The notes: generated by a model from the sequence alone, not told the origin. 64,000 bases of DNA from Bartonella rochalimae ATCC BAA-1498 (GCF_000706645.1 NZ_KL407337.1:917144-981143); one strand, 5' to 3'. Counted from the first letter of the stretch, positions 35,572 to 45,519 are shown. A program made the numbers and translations.

Positions 35572-35859
35572 ATGTCTCGTGCCTGCGAATTGACAGGAAA
35601 AGCGGTCCAGTATGGCAATAATGTCAGCCATGCAAACAATAAAACCCGTCGTCGTTTTTTACCAAATCTTTGCAATGTGACATTGATCTCGGAATTGCTT
35701 CAACAGAGTTATCGTTTGCGTATTTCTGCAAATGCTTTGCGTTCGGTTGAGCACCGCGGTGGTCTTGATAACTTTTTGATTAAAGCTGATGATAAGGAAT
35801 TGTCGCAGCGTGGGCGTTTATTGAAGCGCCAAATTATGAAAAAAAAGCTGAAAGAGTAG
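35572..35859 (+). CDS. rpmB: 50S ribosomal protein L28
   Basis: A 95-residue ribosomal protein: [21 protein letters not shown], the TRRRFLPNL strand and [18 protein letters not shown] are all characteristic. The ATG at 35572 is preceded by AGGTG; open sequence in the same frame runs back to 35341 but does not resemble L28 and lacks a ribosome site, so a longer start would be wrong. Divergent from the SURF1 gene. Confidence 0.97.
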   Translation: MSRACELTGKAVQYGNNVSHANNKTRRRFLPNLCNVTLISELLQQSYRLRISANALRSVEHRGGLDNFLIKADDKELSQRGRLLKRQIMKKKLKE

Positions 35860-35966
35860 CTTAATTCTTTTATTTTCCTGCAGAATAAAAAGTTTTTTCA
35901 TTGAGGGAAGCGTTTAATTATTTAGGCCCAATATTTTATTTTGATTCTATTCTCTAGGTTAAAGGA

Positions 35967-36620
35967 ATGTCTTCAGCATATAAATCTTTAGCTGCGCAAA
36001 AAGAGAAAAGTCGTCTTTTTTTTGCAAGCTTTGCAATGTGTATTGCTGTAGTTGCTTCCAATATTTTGGTTCAATATCCTGTTAATTTCTTTAGTTTGGA
36101 TGAGCTATTAACCTATGGAGCTTTCACATATCCCTTTGCTTTTTTAATTAATGATTTGACCAACCGCTTTTATGGTCCCGGTGCAGCAAGGCGTGTTGTG
36201 TATGTTGGTTTTATTTCTGCTGCTTTTATTTCTTGGATATTAGCTACACCGCGTCTCGCAATTGCTTCTAGTACAGCGTTTTTATTTGGGCAATTACTTG
36301 ATATAATAGTTTTCACACCTTTGCGGCGTAAAACATGGTGGAAAGCTCCTTTAATAGCAGCATTAGTGAGTTCAGCTTTAGATACAATTTTGTTTTTTTC
36401 TCTTGCTTTTGCAAGCAGTTTTTCTTTTATCGATCAATTGGTTGATTATTCTGATGGTTCTATTATTGACAGTATCAGTGTTATGAGTATTGAAATTCCT
36501 GTTTGGTTTTCACTTGCTTTTGGTGATTTTTTAATAAAAATTATTATGAGCCTATTTATGCTTGTCCCTTATGGGGTAATTTTAAAGAGTTTTCGGACTC
36601 CTTTTTATCAAGGGCGTTGA
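35967..36620 (+). CDS. Queuosine precursor transporter (YhhQ/VUT family)
   Basis: A 217-residue polytopic protein with about six hydrophobic segments. The motif TYPFAFLINDLTNRFYGPGAARRVVYVGF is diagnostic for the YhhQ/DUF165 (COG1738) family, which imports queuine precursors such as preQ0 and preQ1. Further motifs are ATPRLAIASSTAFLFGQLLDI and KTWWKAPLIAALVSSALDT. A strain relying on salvage would need a transglycosylase elsewhere. It follows rpmB by 107 bp, a linkage seen in other Hyphomicrobiales. Confidence 0.92.
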   Translation: MSSAYKSLAAQKEKSRLFFASFAMCIAVVASNILVQYPVNFFSLDELLTYGAFTYPFAFLINDLTNRFYGPGAARRVVYVGFISAAFISWILATPRLAIASSTAFLFGQLLDIIVFTPLRRKTWWKAPLIAALVSSALDTILFFSLAFASSFSFIDQLVDYSDGSIIDSISVMSIEIPVWFSLAFGDFLIKIIMSLFMLVPYGVILKSFRTPFYQGR

Positions 36621-36760
36621 GAAGAGACGATGTCTTTTGTTTATTCAACAATAACGATATTTATTATATTATACTGCTGAAATAGAAAGATTTTTATTCT
36701 ATTCTTGGCACAAGATGATGTGTAACAATATTTATATAAGATCGGTGGTTGATTGGGTCT

Positions 36761-38647
36761 TTATCTCTTCAGATTTTCTTTTTTAAAGAGTGCTGTAAGC
36801 TGTTTTGTTATGGCATTTGCTAACTCTTCAGCGTTGATGATTGTTACAGCGCGTTGGTAATAACGTGTTACATCATGGCCGATACCGATAGCGATAAGTT
36901 CTATAGGGGAATTTGCTTGGATTTCTTGTATCACAGCGCGCAAATGTTTATCTAGATAATTACTGGGGTTAACAGAAAGAGTTGAATCGTCAACAGGAGC
37001 ACCATCAGAAATAACGATCAATATTCGACGATGTTCATGGCGTGAGATCAAGCGCTGATGCGCCCAAATAAGGGCTTCTCCATCAATATTTTCTTTCAGT
37101 AATCCTTCTTGCAGCATTAATCCTAAATTGCGTCGAGCACGGCGCCATGGTGTATCAGCGCTTTTATAAATGATATGACACAAGTCATTTAGACGCCCTG
37201 GATGAGAGGGTTTATTTTGATGAATCCATTTTTCGCGCGATTGTCCTCCTTTCCATGCTTTTGTGGTAAAGCCTAAAATTTCTACTTTAACTCCACAACG
37301 TTCAAGAGTTTGTGCTAAAATATCAGCACAAGTTGCTGCAACAGTAATGGGGCGTTCTCGCATGGAACCTGAATTATCAATAAGCAGTGAAACAACAGTA
37401 TCACGAAATTGTGTTTCACATTCCATTTTAAAAGAAGGCGGTTGCATTGGATCAATAATAAGGCGTGGAAGGCGTGTTGTATCAAGATAACCTTCTTCTA
37501 AGTCAAAGTTCCAAAAACGATTTTGTTGTGCCATGAGGCGGCGTTGGAGTCGGTTTGCTAAGCGTCCAACAATGTTTTGGAGATGATTTAATTGTTGATC
37601 AAGATAATGACGTAAATGATCTAATTCTGTTACAGAACAAAAATGAGTCGCATCCAAAATAGCATCAAATTCATGGGTAAAAATTTTATAATCAGCCAAA
37701 TTTTCCATTTTCTGAGAAGCATGAAGAAAGTATTTTGATTTGCTGAATTTATTTTGTTGAGAATTTTCTTGTTCATTTTGAGGTGTATCATTATCATTTG
37801 ACTGAATAGTTTTTTCTTTGCCTTTATTTTGTGCATCATTACTTTGTTCGGTTGTTTTTTGTTTTTCACTTTGAGATTTTTTTTCGTTTATAGTTTCTTC
37901 TTCTGTTTGATTTTGTGTATCGTGGTTCTGTCTCTGTTTTTTAGAAGTGCGATTCTTAGGGTTTATTTTTAATGGATTCGCCATTTCAAGGGCTACGAGC
38001 ATTTGACGTGCTATTTGTGCGAAAACATTTTGGTTATAAACATGAAGTGTTAGCTCATGTAATTCTGTTGCGACTTTTTTTTCTATGGATTGACGCCATA
38101 GTTCCAAGACAAGTCCGGCTTCTTTTGGGGGAGAGCGTTTTGTTATTTTTTCACGCAATAAAAGCGCAATCGCTTCTTGAAAAGGAGCTTCATTTTGATT
38201 CCTTATCCTCTGATAACAGGCTTTTTGATATTTATCAGCAAGCATTATATCAAGATTTTGTGCGATTCCTTTCATTGTTAAAGTGCCAATTGCTTCAATA
38301 CGTGTTTGTTCAAGTGCATCAAAGATCGCTCGTGCTTCTGGTTCTATCGGGGCAAATTGGGTGTGAATATGGCTATCATGCCATGCTTTGCGGAGTGCTA
38401 TAGAATCGCTTAATCCACGAGTAACAGCTATATCTTTATCGGTTATTTGTTGAGGTAATTCTGGTAAACGTGCACAATTCTTGCTTAAGGATGGCTTGTT
38501 ATGACTAAACATAACGTTAAGTTCGCGTGTGTTAGCAATGGCGCGAATACAAGTAGATGTAGCTCTTTTAAAAGTTTCAATATCAAAGTGGCTCTTAGAA
38601 GAATGTTTTGCTGAATTTTTGCTATTATCACCTTCTTTTGCAGCCAT
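36761..38647 (-). CDS. cobT: CobT-type cobaltochelatase subunit (VWA protein)
   Basis: A 628-residue protein matching CobT, the large partner of the CobS AAA+ motor in aerobic cobalt chelation by CobNST. The N-terminal half is helical. Residues 230-305 form a low-complexity linker rich in Q, N, K and E, and the C-terminal half is a von Willebrand A domain whose MIDAS motif D424-N-S-G-S428 is intact. The gene starts 14 bp downstream of cobS. No cobN or other cobalamin synthesis gene is in the window. The pair also resembles generic MoxR/VWA metal-insertion or chaperone modules. Confidence 0.93.
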   Translation of the reverse strand: MAAKEGDNSKNSAKHSSKSHFDIETFKRATSTCIRAIANTRELNVMFSHNKPSLSKNCARLPELPQQITDKDIAVTRGLSDSIALRKAWHDSHIHTQFAPIEPEARAIFDALEQTRIEAIGTLTMKGIAQNLDIMLADKYQKACYQRIRNQNEAPFQEAIALLLREKITKRSPPKEAGLVLELWRQSIEKKVATELHELTLHVYNQNVFAQIARQMLVALEMANPLKINPKNRTSKKQRQNHDTQNQTEEETINEKKSQSEKQKTTEQSNDAQNKGKEKTIQSNDNDTPQNEQENSQQNKFSKSKYFLHASQKMENLADYKIFTHEFDAILDATHFCSVTELDHLRHYLDQQLNHLQNIVGRLANRLQRRLMAQQNRFWNFDLEEGYLDTTRLPRLIIDPMQPPSFKMECETQFRDTVVSLLIDNSGSMRERPITVAATCADILAQTLERCGVKVEILGFTTKAWKGGQSREKWIHQNKPSHPGRLNDLCHIIYKSADTPWRRARRNLGLMLQEGLLKENIDGEALIWAHQRLISRHEHRRILIVISDGAPVDDSTLSVNPSNYLDKHLRAVIQEIQANSPIELIAIGIGHDVTRYYQRAVTIINAEELANAITKQLTALFKKENLKR

Positions 38648-38661
38648 AATTGACGCATTCC

Positions 38662-39651
38662 TTAAGGCAAGACATGATGAATCAGTGATTCAGGAAGCTC
38701 ATTTCCAAAGGCACGTTGGTAAAATTCTGCAACAGTTGTTCGTTCAAGTTCATCACATTTATTGAGAAAAGTTAAACGGAAAGCAAAACCAATATTTTGA
38801 AAAATTGTGGTATTTTCTGCCCAAGTTATAACGGTACGCGGGCTCATAACTGTAGAAATATCTCCATTCATGAAAGCTTTGCGCACCATATCAGCAACAT
38901 GTACCATTTGTGAGATGGTTTTTTTACCCTCAGTGGTTTGGAAATGTTTGACTTTCGAACAAATGATATCAACTTCTTTATCGTGGGGTAAATAATTTAA
39001 TATTGTTACAATTGACCAACGATCCATTTGCGCTTGATTGATTTGTTGGGTGCCATGATACAGTCCCGTTGTATCGCCAAGACCAATAGTATTTGCTGTT
39101 GCAAAAAGTCGAAATGCTGGATGAGGAGTAATAACACGGTTTTGATCAAGCAAACTGAGGCGCCCAGAGGATTCAAGTACTCGCTGGATGACAAACATAA
39201 CATCTGGCCGTCCTGCGTCATATTCATCGAAAATAAGGGCAATATTATTTTGATAAGCCCATGGCAGAATACCATCTTTAAATTCGGTGATTTGCAAGCC
39301 ATCTTTCAAGACAATGGCATCTTTTCCGATTAAGTCAATGCGACTAATATGTCCATCAAGATTAATTCGAATACAAGGCCAATTAAGACGTGCAGCAACT
39401 TGTTCAATATGCGTTGATTTTCCTGTACCATGATAGCCAGATATCATAACACGTCGGTTAAAAGCAAAACCTGCTAAAAGTGCTAAAGTTGTTTGTTGAT
39501 CAAAAAGATAATCGGGATCTAAATCAGGAACATGAGAGCTTTTTGTGCTAAAAGCAGGCACTTTCATTTCAGTATCAATATTGAATACATCCTTTGCCCA
39601 GACTGTTGTGTCAGGCATATTTGAGACTGTAAGATTTGTTTTTGTCATCAT
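38662..39651 (-). CDS. cobS: CobS-type cobaltochelatase AAA+ subunit
   Basis: A 329-residue AAA+ ATPase. P-loop GYHGTGKST at 72-80, Walker B FDEYDAG (D142, E143), a sensor-1 asparagine region ([16 protein letters not shown]) and a later arginine ([10 protein letters not shown]) make it catalytically complete. CobS and CobT form a ring that powers CobN in inserting cobalt into hydrogenobyrinic acid a,c-diamide. It is first in the cobS-cobT operon. Conservation of both ATPase and VWA active sites argues for a working module. Confidence 0.94.
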   Translation of the reverse strand: MMTKTNLTVSNMPDTTVWAKDVFNIDTEMKVPAFSTKSSHVPDLDPDYLFDQQTTLALLAGFAFNRRVMISGYHGTGKSTHIEQVAARLNWPCIRINLDGHISRIDLIGKDAIVLKDGLQITEFKDGILPWAYQNNIALIFDEYDAGRPDVMFVIQRVLESSGRLSLLDQNRVITPHPAFRLFATANTIGLGDTTGLYHGTQQINQAQMDRWSIVTILNYLPHDKEVDIICSKVKHFQTTEGKKTISQMVHVADMVRKAFMNGDISTVMSPRTVITWAENTTIFQNIGFAFRLTFLNKCDELERTTVAEFYQRAFGNELPESLIHHVLP

Positions 39652-39659
39652 TTTTGAGG

Positions 39660-39800
39660 AAGATATCCGCTGTTTATTATTTTGTTGTCAAACACTATAG
39701 AACATGGACCACTTATGCAAATGCTCTAATGGCAAAAGAGATTGGCTGTGAAGGAGATGCTGTGTTGCATGATCGTTTTTCAAAAATCTTAAATGTTTAA
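39660..39800 (+). other. Possible gene relic, C-terminal coding-like frame
   Basis: In the 186-bp gap between the cobS start and the J-domain gene, the plus strand holds an open frame of 46 codons ending in TAA at 39798-39800. Its product includes HYRTWTTYANALMAKEIGC and DAVLHDRFSKIL, a composition more like real protein than noise. It has no plausible start with a ribosome site and no family was recognised, so it may be the 3' end of a lost gene. Confidence 0.3.
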
Positions 39801-39837
39801 TCATTGAACAATAGAATGGAGTATTTGAATATAGATT

Positions 39838-40455
39838 TTAACATCTACCAGATTTTTTCAGTAAATTATAGGCATGGAGCACGTTACGAAAGCGTTCTTC
39901 TGAAGAACGATTCCCACCATTAGCATCAGGGTGATGTTTTTTAACAAGCTCCTTATATTTTGTTTTGATATCTTCGGCTGAAGCATTTTCTTGTAAGCCC
40001 AAAGTATCAAAAGCTTTAGCTTCCAAAGGTTTTAGTTTTCGTGTATCCGTAGTCTTTGAGTGTCGTTGGGTAAAAAGTTTAAATGGATTACGCACACGAT
40101 TTTGGTAAGCAGCGGTTCCAGATCGAATTTTTGCGTAATCGGAAGCTGTTTTTTTAACCGTGCTATTATTACCTGCAGACCATGTTGGACGATGCCCTGT
40201 AAGAGCATCTTTTTGAAACTTCGCAATGTCTTCATCGCTGAGACCTGAGAAATAATTAAAATTTTTATTATAAGCACGGATGTGTTCAATACAAAAATAG
40301 AGATATTGACCTTCGTGATTGCGTCCTGCTGGTGCTTTGTGCGATCCTGCTTTTTCGCACCCTTCCCATTGGCATTGTTGTATTTGTAATTGACTCTGTT
40401 TTTTTTTGTTTGAGCTAATACGAATTGAGTCGAATAATTTAGATGTTGTTGTCAT
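39838..40455 (-). CDS. J-domain (DnaJ-like) co-chaperone with N-terminal Cys/His cluster
   Basis: A 205-residue protein. The C-terminal 60 residues are a J domain (FDTLGLQENASAEDIKTKY) with the H175-P-D177 motif required to stimulate DnaK. The N-terminal part has Cys28, Cys33, Cys55 and His58 in a CxWEGC ... FCIEHI arrangement that suggests a small metal site, followed by YNYFSGLSDEDIAKFQ. This architecture is conserved in Hyphomicrobiales next to cobS and bolA, as here. A specific client is unknown. It is divergent from bolA. Confidence 0.92.
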   Translation of the reverse strand: MTTTSKLFDSIRISSNKKKQSQLQIQQCQWEGCEKAGSHKAPAGRNHEGQYLYFCIEHIRAYNKNFNYFSGLSDEDIAKFQKDALTGHRPTWSAGNNSTVKKTASDYAKIRSGTAAYQNRVRNPFKLFTQRHSKTTDTRKLKPLEAKAFDTLGLQENASAEDIKTKYKELVKKHHPDANGGNRSSEERFRNVLHAYNLLKKSGRC

Positions 40456-40585
40456 ATTTTTGCCTTATGCAAGATCGATCTTTTTGATAAGAATTGACTT
40501 GTAAAAAATTTCTTTCCACATTTAATTTTATTAAATATTGTCTTAAAAAATTAGTTACAATATCCGTTTTTGTGAAGGAAAAAAA

Positions 40586-40864
40586 ATGTCTTGTACGGTT
40601 TATACAACAATTGAAACAAAACTGCGTGATGCTTTTTTGCCGCAAAAGCTTGAAATAATTAATGAAAGCCATCTTCATGTAGGTCATCCTCACGAAGAAC
40701 ATGCTTTTGATGGTAAGGGGGAAACACATTTCCGTGTGAAAATGCTTTCTTCTTCTTTTTCTGGTATGAAACGGGTAGAAATACATCGGGCTATTTATAA
40801 AGTTTTGGAGCAAGAGTTGGCAACAAACATTCATGCTTTAGCGCTTGAGATTGAAAGTGTTTAA
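40586..40864 (+). CDS. bolA: BolA-family protein
   Basis: A 92-residue protein with the BolA fold: IETKLRDAFLPQKLEIINESHLHVGH, the ETHFRVKMLSSSF strand, and helix VEIHRAIYKVLEQEL. The conserved histidines usable for binding an iron-sulfur cluster with monothiol glutaredoxin are in HVGHPHEEH and EIHRAIY. BolA proteins act in iron-sulfur handling and in stress or envelope regulation. AAGGA precedes the ATG. It is divergent from the J-domain gene and convergent with xerC. Confidence 0.92.
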   Translation: MSCTVYTTIETKLRDAFLPQKLEIINESHLHVGHPHEEHAFDGKGETHFRVKMLSSSFSGMKRVEIHRAIYKVLEQELATNIHALALEIESV

Positions 40865-40889
40865 CATGTTTTTCTCAATTCAAAAGTTT

Positions 40890-41855
40890 TTAGGCACGGG
40901 GATGTGCTTTTTGATAGATTTCTAATAAATGATTTGTATCAATATGGGTATAGATTTGTGTTGTGGATAGGCAGGCATGGCCGAGAAGTTCTTGGATAGT
41001 GCGCAAATCTCCTCCCCGTGATAAAAGATGGGTAGCAAAAGAATGGCGTAATGCGTGTGGTGTGGTTGTTTCTGGTAAGCCAAGACGCGCTCGTAGGTTT
41101 TGGACAGTTCGTTGAATAATAGCGGGTTGTAAAGGTTTTCCCCGGACACCAAGGAATATTGGCTGAGTGTTTACTAAAGGATAAGGACAGCATTTTAGGT
41201 AATTCTCTATCGCTTTATGGACAATTGGAATCAGTGGGATAAGACGTGTTTTTCCTCCTTTTCCATTGACAGATAAGCTTTTTATACTGGGATCAGCAAA
41301 TTGCTCTGGAGTGAGTGCTAAGGCTTCTGATATCCGCATTCCACAACCATAAAGAAGAATCAAAATAGCGGTATTACGAGCAATAATCCAGGGTTCAGTT
41401 TCTTGTTGATTTTCTTCTTTGACTATACGAAGTGCTGATTCTATGGTCAAAGGTTTTGGTAATGATTTTGGATGTTTTGGTGTTCGTACAAGTTTTGCGG
41501 CAGGAACATTAACAAGTTTTTCCCGGGATAAATAGTTAAAAAAAGAGCGTAAACTTGCCATGTTTCGGCTTAAGGAGCGAGCACTTATGTTTTGTGTTCG
41601 ACGATAAGCTAAATAAGCACGCAAATCAGCTACACGCAAATCAGCAAGATCGTCGAGAGTTGGTTGATATCCTAAATGTTGACAAAGAAAAAATAAAAAC
41701 TGCCTTGTATCACGCTCATAAGCAACGGCCGTATGAAGAGCCATTCGACGTGTTTGTGTGAGATGATCCAGCCAATTCTTTCTCGCAATGAGGAGGGTAT
41801 GATCAGCTGGAACTAGAGGAATTTTTTCATTTATACTGTCATATTCGAAGAGCAT
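40890..41855 (-). CDS. xerC: Tyrosine recombinase XerC
   Basis: A 321-residue site-specific recombinase that, with XerD, resolves chromosome dimers at dif under control of FtsK, which is also in this window. The N-terminal SAM-like core-binding domain covers about 20-125. The catalytic domain contains R174 (GCGMRISEAL), K199 (NGKGGKTRLIP), H267 and R270 (PHALRHSFATHLL), H293 and the nucleophile Y302 (TTQIYTHID). All six residues are present. It starts 2 bp after the SapC-family gene ends, so the two are probably co-transcribed. XerC rather than XerD is chosen by overall sequence style. Confidence 0.9.
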   Translation of the reverse strand: MLFEYDSINEKIPLVPADHTLLIARKNWLDHLTQTRRMALHTAVAYERDTRQFLFFLCQHLGYQPTLDDLADLRVADLRAYLAYRRTQNISARSLSRNMASLRSFFNYLSREKLVNVPAAKLVRTPKHPKSLPKPLTIESALRIVKEENQQETEPWIIARNTAILILLYGCGMRISEALALTPEQFADPSIKSLSVNGKGGKTRLIPLIPIVHKAIENYLKCCPYPLVNTQPIFLGVRGKPLQPAIIQRTVQNLRARLGLPETTTPHALRHSFATHLLSRGGDLRTIQELLGHACLSTTQIYTHIDTNHLLEIYQKAHPRA

Positions 41856-41857
41856 TT

Positions 41858-42676
41858 TTAGTTAAGAGCGCTTTTCTTTTTCTTAGTTTTTGTTTCATTT
41901 TCTTGACTGTTTTGTTTTTTTAACTCTTCATGAGTGAGTTGATTTTCACTTTTTACAGAAAGAATCTTTAAAAGGTTATTCATTGACATAAGATGCGCAA
42001 AAATCCATCCAAGAAAACCATTTTTATGCAATTTAGCAAGTTGATGAGCAAATAATTTATTGAATTTTTCTTCATCAACCATCCAGAAATCTTCTAATTG
42101 CGCTGATACACCTCTGTCATTTTTCACATTGATTGATTTTTGACATAAAAGGTCCATTTCTACAAGGGTCTCGATAAATTCAGCGGTTTTTTCCATACTG
42201 ATTTTAAAACTTTCAAGAAAATTAATACATTCTTCCATAAAGGGCGAAATAGATCCATCTGAATTGAAAAGATCTTTCCCTGAAACTTCATTAAACATAC
42301 CTGATTGTTGATCAAAGCAAACAGAAAATTCTTTTTCATTTTGCATTTTTGCAAGAACAAAAGGATAGCGACGGACAAAAGCAGGAATATAAGTATCTTT
42401 TTTCCACTGTTTATCAGAAGTAATGTAATCATTATCGTTATTAGAAAGGCCTACGAGTGCAACGGACGTATAATGGCGTTTTTTCTGCTCATCTTCCGCA
42501 CTCATAAATAGGATGGGATAATCTATAGCGGCTTGAAAATATTCAGCACTGGCTAAAGGAATCCAATGGGTATCCTGTGCAAAAGACATATCGTTTAATG
42601 GGCTGAATTTAAGATTTTTATGAGTGATTTTGTTCAGTGGAGTCACATTTTTGTAAAAGAGCATGACATTTGCCAT
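41858..42676 (-). CDS. SapC-family protein
   Basis: A 272-residue protein of the SapC family (PF07277-like). Typical stretches are FYKNVTPLNKITHKNLKF, ASAEYFQAAIDYPILF, YIPAFVRRYPFVL and FCFDQQSG-type text ahead of a helical C-terminal region. The family was named after a Campylobacter surface-layer locus, but its function is unclear and it has no signal peptide here. The last 40 residues are lysine- and glutamate-rich. GGAGA lies upstream of the start. It ends 2 bp before xerC. Confidence 0.82.
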   Translation of the reverse strand: MANVMLFYKNVTPLNKITHKNLKFSPLNDMSFAQDTHWIPLASAEYFQAAIDYPILFMSAEDEQKKRHYTSVALVGLSNNDNDYITSDKQWKKDTYIPAFVRRYPFVLAKMQNEKEFSVCFDQQSGMFNEVSGKDLFNSDGSISPFMEECINFLESFKISMEKTAEFIETLVEMDLLCQKSINVKNDRGVSAQLEDFWMVDEEKFNKLFAHQLAKLHKNGFLGWIFAHLMSMNNLLKILSVKSENQLTHEELKKQNSQENETKTKKKKSALN

Positions 42677-42854
42677 AATATTTTCTCCTTATGATTAATT
42701 TCTATTTTGTTACCAAAATGAGCCTTTTTAGAAGATTTTATGTGGCAACAATATCGAATGCGAGTTACAGGATGAATTAAGTACTTTAAGTTTATAATGA
42801 TTCTTTCTTTTTTAAATAAAAAAATTTAATTATAGGAAGTGTAATGGAAAAAGT

Positions 42855-43370
42855 ATGAAAAAGAAAGTATATCTTGCCATTATTGGTGCGGCGCATGGAA
42901 TTAAGGGGGATGTTGTTGTTAAAGTATTGAGTTCTAACCCTGAGAGTTTAAAGAGCTATAGTGTTTTTTATGATGAAACAGAACGTTCTTATGAAGTTGT
43001 TAGCTTTCGTATGCAAAAGAATAATGCAATTATACATTTTAAAGGAATAGAAGAACGGAGTGCTGCAGAATCTTTAAGGGGAATCAAACTTTATGTTGAA
43101 AGAAATCAATTGGCTGATGATTTGGATGAAGATGAATTTTATCAAATAGATTTGATTGGCCTTTGTGTTTATAATTGTGCCAAACAATTTCTAGGTAAGG
43201 TAAGTGGTTTCTTTAATTTTGGCGCTGGTGATTTAATTGAAATACAGTTGGTTTCTGGTAAAAAGGTTCTTATTTCCTTTAGCAAAGCTGCTGTCCCCGA
43301 AATTTGTGTTGCTTCTGGTTTTCTTATTGTGGATCCAATAGCTGCTGGTTTGTTTCATGATCAAGAGTAA
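42855..43370 (+). CDS. rimM: Ribosome maturation factor RimM
   Basis: RimM aids maturation of the 30S head by binding S19. The 171 residues show the N-terminal beta barrel (YLAIIGAAHGIKGDVVVKVL, where GxxhGxKGxVxV is usual) and the C-terminal PRC barrel (EFYQIDLIGLCVY; GAGDLIEI). It is first in a rimM-trmD-rplS run, separated from its usual partner rpsP. The frame is open from an ATG at 42855. Confidence 0.95.
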   Translation: MKKKVYLAIIGAAHGIKGDVVVKVLSSNPESLKSYSVFYDETERSYEVVSFRMQKNNAIIHFKGIEERSAAESLRGIKLYVERNQLADDLDEDEFYQIDLIGLCVYNCAKQFLGKVSGFFNFGAGDLIEIQLVSGKKVLISFSKAAVPEICVASGFLIVDPIAAGLFHDQE

Positions 43371-43421
43371 TATGCATAAGTAATGTGCGTAAATTAAATG
43401 AAGGGATGAAGAGTTATCAAT

Positions 43422-44111
43422 ATGGGATTTCATGCGCGTATTTTAACACTTTATCCTGAAATGTTTCCAGGAATTTTAGGATATTCTTTAGCAGGACGGG
43501 CTTTAAAGCAAGGAATATGGTCGCTGGAAACAGTGCAAATTCGAGATTTTACTTTAGATAAACACCATAGTGTTGATGATACACCAGCTGGTGGTGGTGC
43601 AGGTATGGTCATGCGTGCTGATGTATTAGCAGCGGCAATTGATAGTTGTCCATTGGATACACCAAGATTATTACTTAGTCCACGTGGGCAACCTTTTGAT
43701 CAAGCTTATGCACGTTCTTTAGCAGTTGGGTCAGGGGTGACACTGATTTGTGGGCGTTTTGAGGGGGTAGATGAGCGTATCATTGAAGCACGGCAATTAA
43801 AAGAAATTTCTATTGGTGATTATATTCTTTCAGGAGGAGAAGTTGCTTCCCTTGTTGTGTTAGATGCAATTATACGGCTTTTACCCGGTGTGATAGGGAA
43901 TAAGATTTCTGTAGAGTGTGAAAGTTTTGAAAATGGTTTACTTGAATATCCACAATATACACGCCCTCTTGTTTTTGAAGGACGAAGCATTCCATCGGTT
44001 TTAACATCGGGTCATCATAAAGCTATTGCTAATTGGCGGCGAGAACAAGCTGAATTGCTCACGCATCAACGTCGTCCTGATCTTTATGCTCTTTATAAGA
44101 AAAAACATTAG
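43422..44111 (+). CDS. trmD: tRNA (guanine-37-N1)-methyltransferase
   Basis: TrmD makes m1G37 in tRNAs reading CNN and similar codons, preventing frameshifts; it is an essential SPOUT-class dimer. The 229 residues contain [20 protein letters not shown], the [15 protein letters not shown] loop, [15 protein letters not shown] and the deep-knot SAM site [13 protein letters not shown], with [20 protein letters not shown] near the end. It begins 51 bp after rimM. The gap to rplS is unusually wide at 212 bp, so rplS may have its own promoter. Confidence 0.97.
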   Translation: MGFHARILTLYPEMFPGILGYSLAGRALKQGIWSLETVQIRDFTLDKHHSVDDTPAGGGAGMVMRADVLAAAIDSCPLDTPRLLLSPRGQPFDQAYARSLAVGSGVTLICGRFEGVDERIIEARQLKEISIGDYILSGGEVASLVVLDAIIRLLPGVIGNKISVECESFENGLLEYPQYTRPLVFEGRSIPSVLTSGHHKAIANWRREQAELLTHQRRPDLYALYKKKH

Positions 44112-44323
44112 AAAGCTTGATTCATCTCAAAAAATAATATACTGTTAGCGTAGTTTTCTTCAAAGAAATTTTCTGTATATTCTAAATTTTAAGTGTGTAT
44201 CCCAAAATTAAAAGATGGTGTATTCGCTTTCTATATTCAATGTAGCCTAAAGAGTATTTAAAATTTTTTTGGTGAGAGTTTTAAGCGCTCTAACTGTTCG
44301 AAAAGAACGCGAAGGATAAAAAG

Positions 44324-44761
44324 ATGAACATTATAGCACAGCTTGAGGCTGAACAGTGCGCAAAAATTGAAGCAAAACGTCAACTGCCTGTATTTCAGGT
44401 TGGTGATACAGTGCGTGTGATGGTTCGTGTGACAGAAGGTACACGAACGCGTATTCAGGCCTATGAAGGGATTTGTATCGCTCGTTCAGGGGGTGGTGTA
44501 AATGAAACTTTTACAGTCCGTAAAATTTCTTATGGCGAAGGGGTTGAGCGTGTGTTTCCAGTTTATTCCCCTCTAATTGAAGGGGTTGAGCTTGTTCGTC
44601 GGGGTAAAGTTCGTCGTGCGAAGCTTTACTACCTACGTGGTCTCAGAGGAAAAGCAGCACGTATTGCTGAAAAGAGAGAGTACCATAAAAAAGATGCAAA
44701 AAGTGCAAAAGAAACAGAAGAGAGCGCTGTTGTAGACAATGTTACAAATGTCTCAGAATGA
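44324..44761 (+). CDS. rplS: 50S ribosomal protein L19
   Basis: A 145-residue ribosomal protein at the 30S-50S interface. The core ([65 protein letters not shown]) is canonical, with an alanine- and glutamate-rich tail typical of alphaproteobacteria. GAAGGA lies about eight bases before the ATG. A rho-independent terminator follows 40 bp downstream and closes the rimM-trmD-rplS unit. Confidence 0.97.
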   Translation: MNIIAQLEAEQCAKIEAKRQLPVFQVGDTVRVMVRVTEGTRTRIQAYEGICIARSGGGVNETFTVRKISYGEGVERVFPVYSPLIEGVELVRRGKVRRAKLYYLRGLRGKAARIAEKREYHKKDAKSAKETEESAVVDNVTNVSE

Positions 44762-44801
44762 ATTACTCAATAAATTATATGAATGAGATTTATTAAAAAA
44801 T

Positions 44802-44823
44802 GCAGCTTTAAGGCTGCTTTTTT
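44802..44823 (+). terminator. Intrinsic terminator after rplS
   Basis: GCAGC (44802-44806) pairs with GCTGC (44813-44817) around a six-base loop. An A run before and T run after (44818-44823) lengthen the stem and form the U tract. It lies 40 bp after the rplS stop. Confidence 0.85.
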
Positions 44824-45335
44824 ATTGTAATAATTAAAACAAAAAAGGAATAAAATATCCATTTTTAAAAGAATTATAATAAAATTTTTAATGTCTCTTT
44901 TGTTTTTTATTATTAATTTTTCTCATGAATAAAGAACATTTACAGAAGAATATATTTTGTGAGAATAGAATTTTTGATGAGAGAGTATCTTAGGATAGGA
45001 AAAATTTTGATATTTTCGGCGACGGTTATTTAAACTTAAGCTCTTTAGAAGAGTGTATGATGCATATAGTAAGTGAAGGATCTTATAAGTTTTCACGCAA
45101 TGAAGTTGGTAGAGGTGTAAATGTTCAAGATTGAATTATAAAGAACGGCTGATTTGTCATAAAACTTAAAAAATTAACACTATCTTTTTTATAAAGAGTC
45201 ATAATCATTATAGAATAGATCCGCTGATCTTAAGGAAAAGTAGAGTGAAAGATATGTAAAAAATATGTTTATATTTAAGAAATAATGTTAAACCTTTGAC
45301 GTGAAGATAAAATTGTACTAAACAGAGGAAGTTTT

Positions 45336-45425
45336 ATGGTCTATGGCTATATAACAAATCGGTTTTTTTATGCGCGACCTTTAATCCGTCATTTTAATAA
45401 CCGGCCTGTAATGTTAGTCCCTTAG
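45336..45425 (+). CDS. Candidate 29-residue small protein upstream of sdhC
   Basis: An ATG at 45336 is preceded at ideal spacing by AGAGGAAG, one of the strongest ribosome sites in the window, and opens a 29-codon frame (MVYGYITNRFFYARPLI..., basic and aromatic) ending in TAG. It sits about 95 bp upstream of sdhC. It may be a leader peptide or short protein, or a chance frame; no family was recognised. Confidence 0.3.
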   Translation: MVYGYITNRFFYARPLIRHFNNRPVMLVP

Positions 45426-45519
45426 GACTGAACAAGTTGAAATGATTGTGCACTGAATCACTTTGCGTGGATTTTCTCGTAATGATAAGGTTGCAGTGAA
45501 AGCCAGGTCAGGATGTTTT

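Larger units (their letters stand above)
44762..45519. other. Spacer between rplS and sdhC
   Basis: A 758-bp AT-rich region containing the rplS terminator, a candidate 29-residue frame (45336-45425) and presumably the sdh promoter, whose elements are not clear by eye. No RNA gene or longer frame was seen. An in-frame TTG at 45463 extends the sdhC frame but has no ribosome site. Confidence 0.5.
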
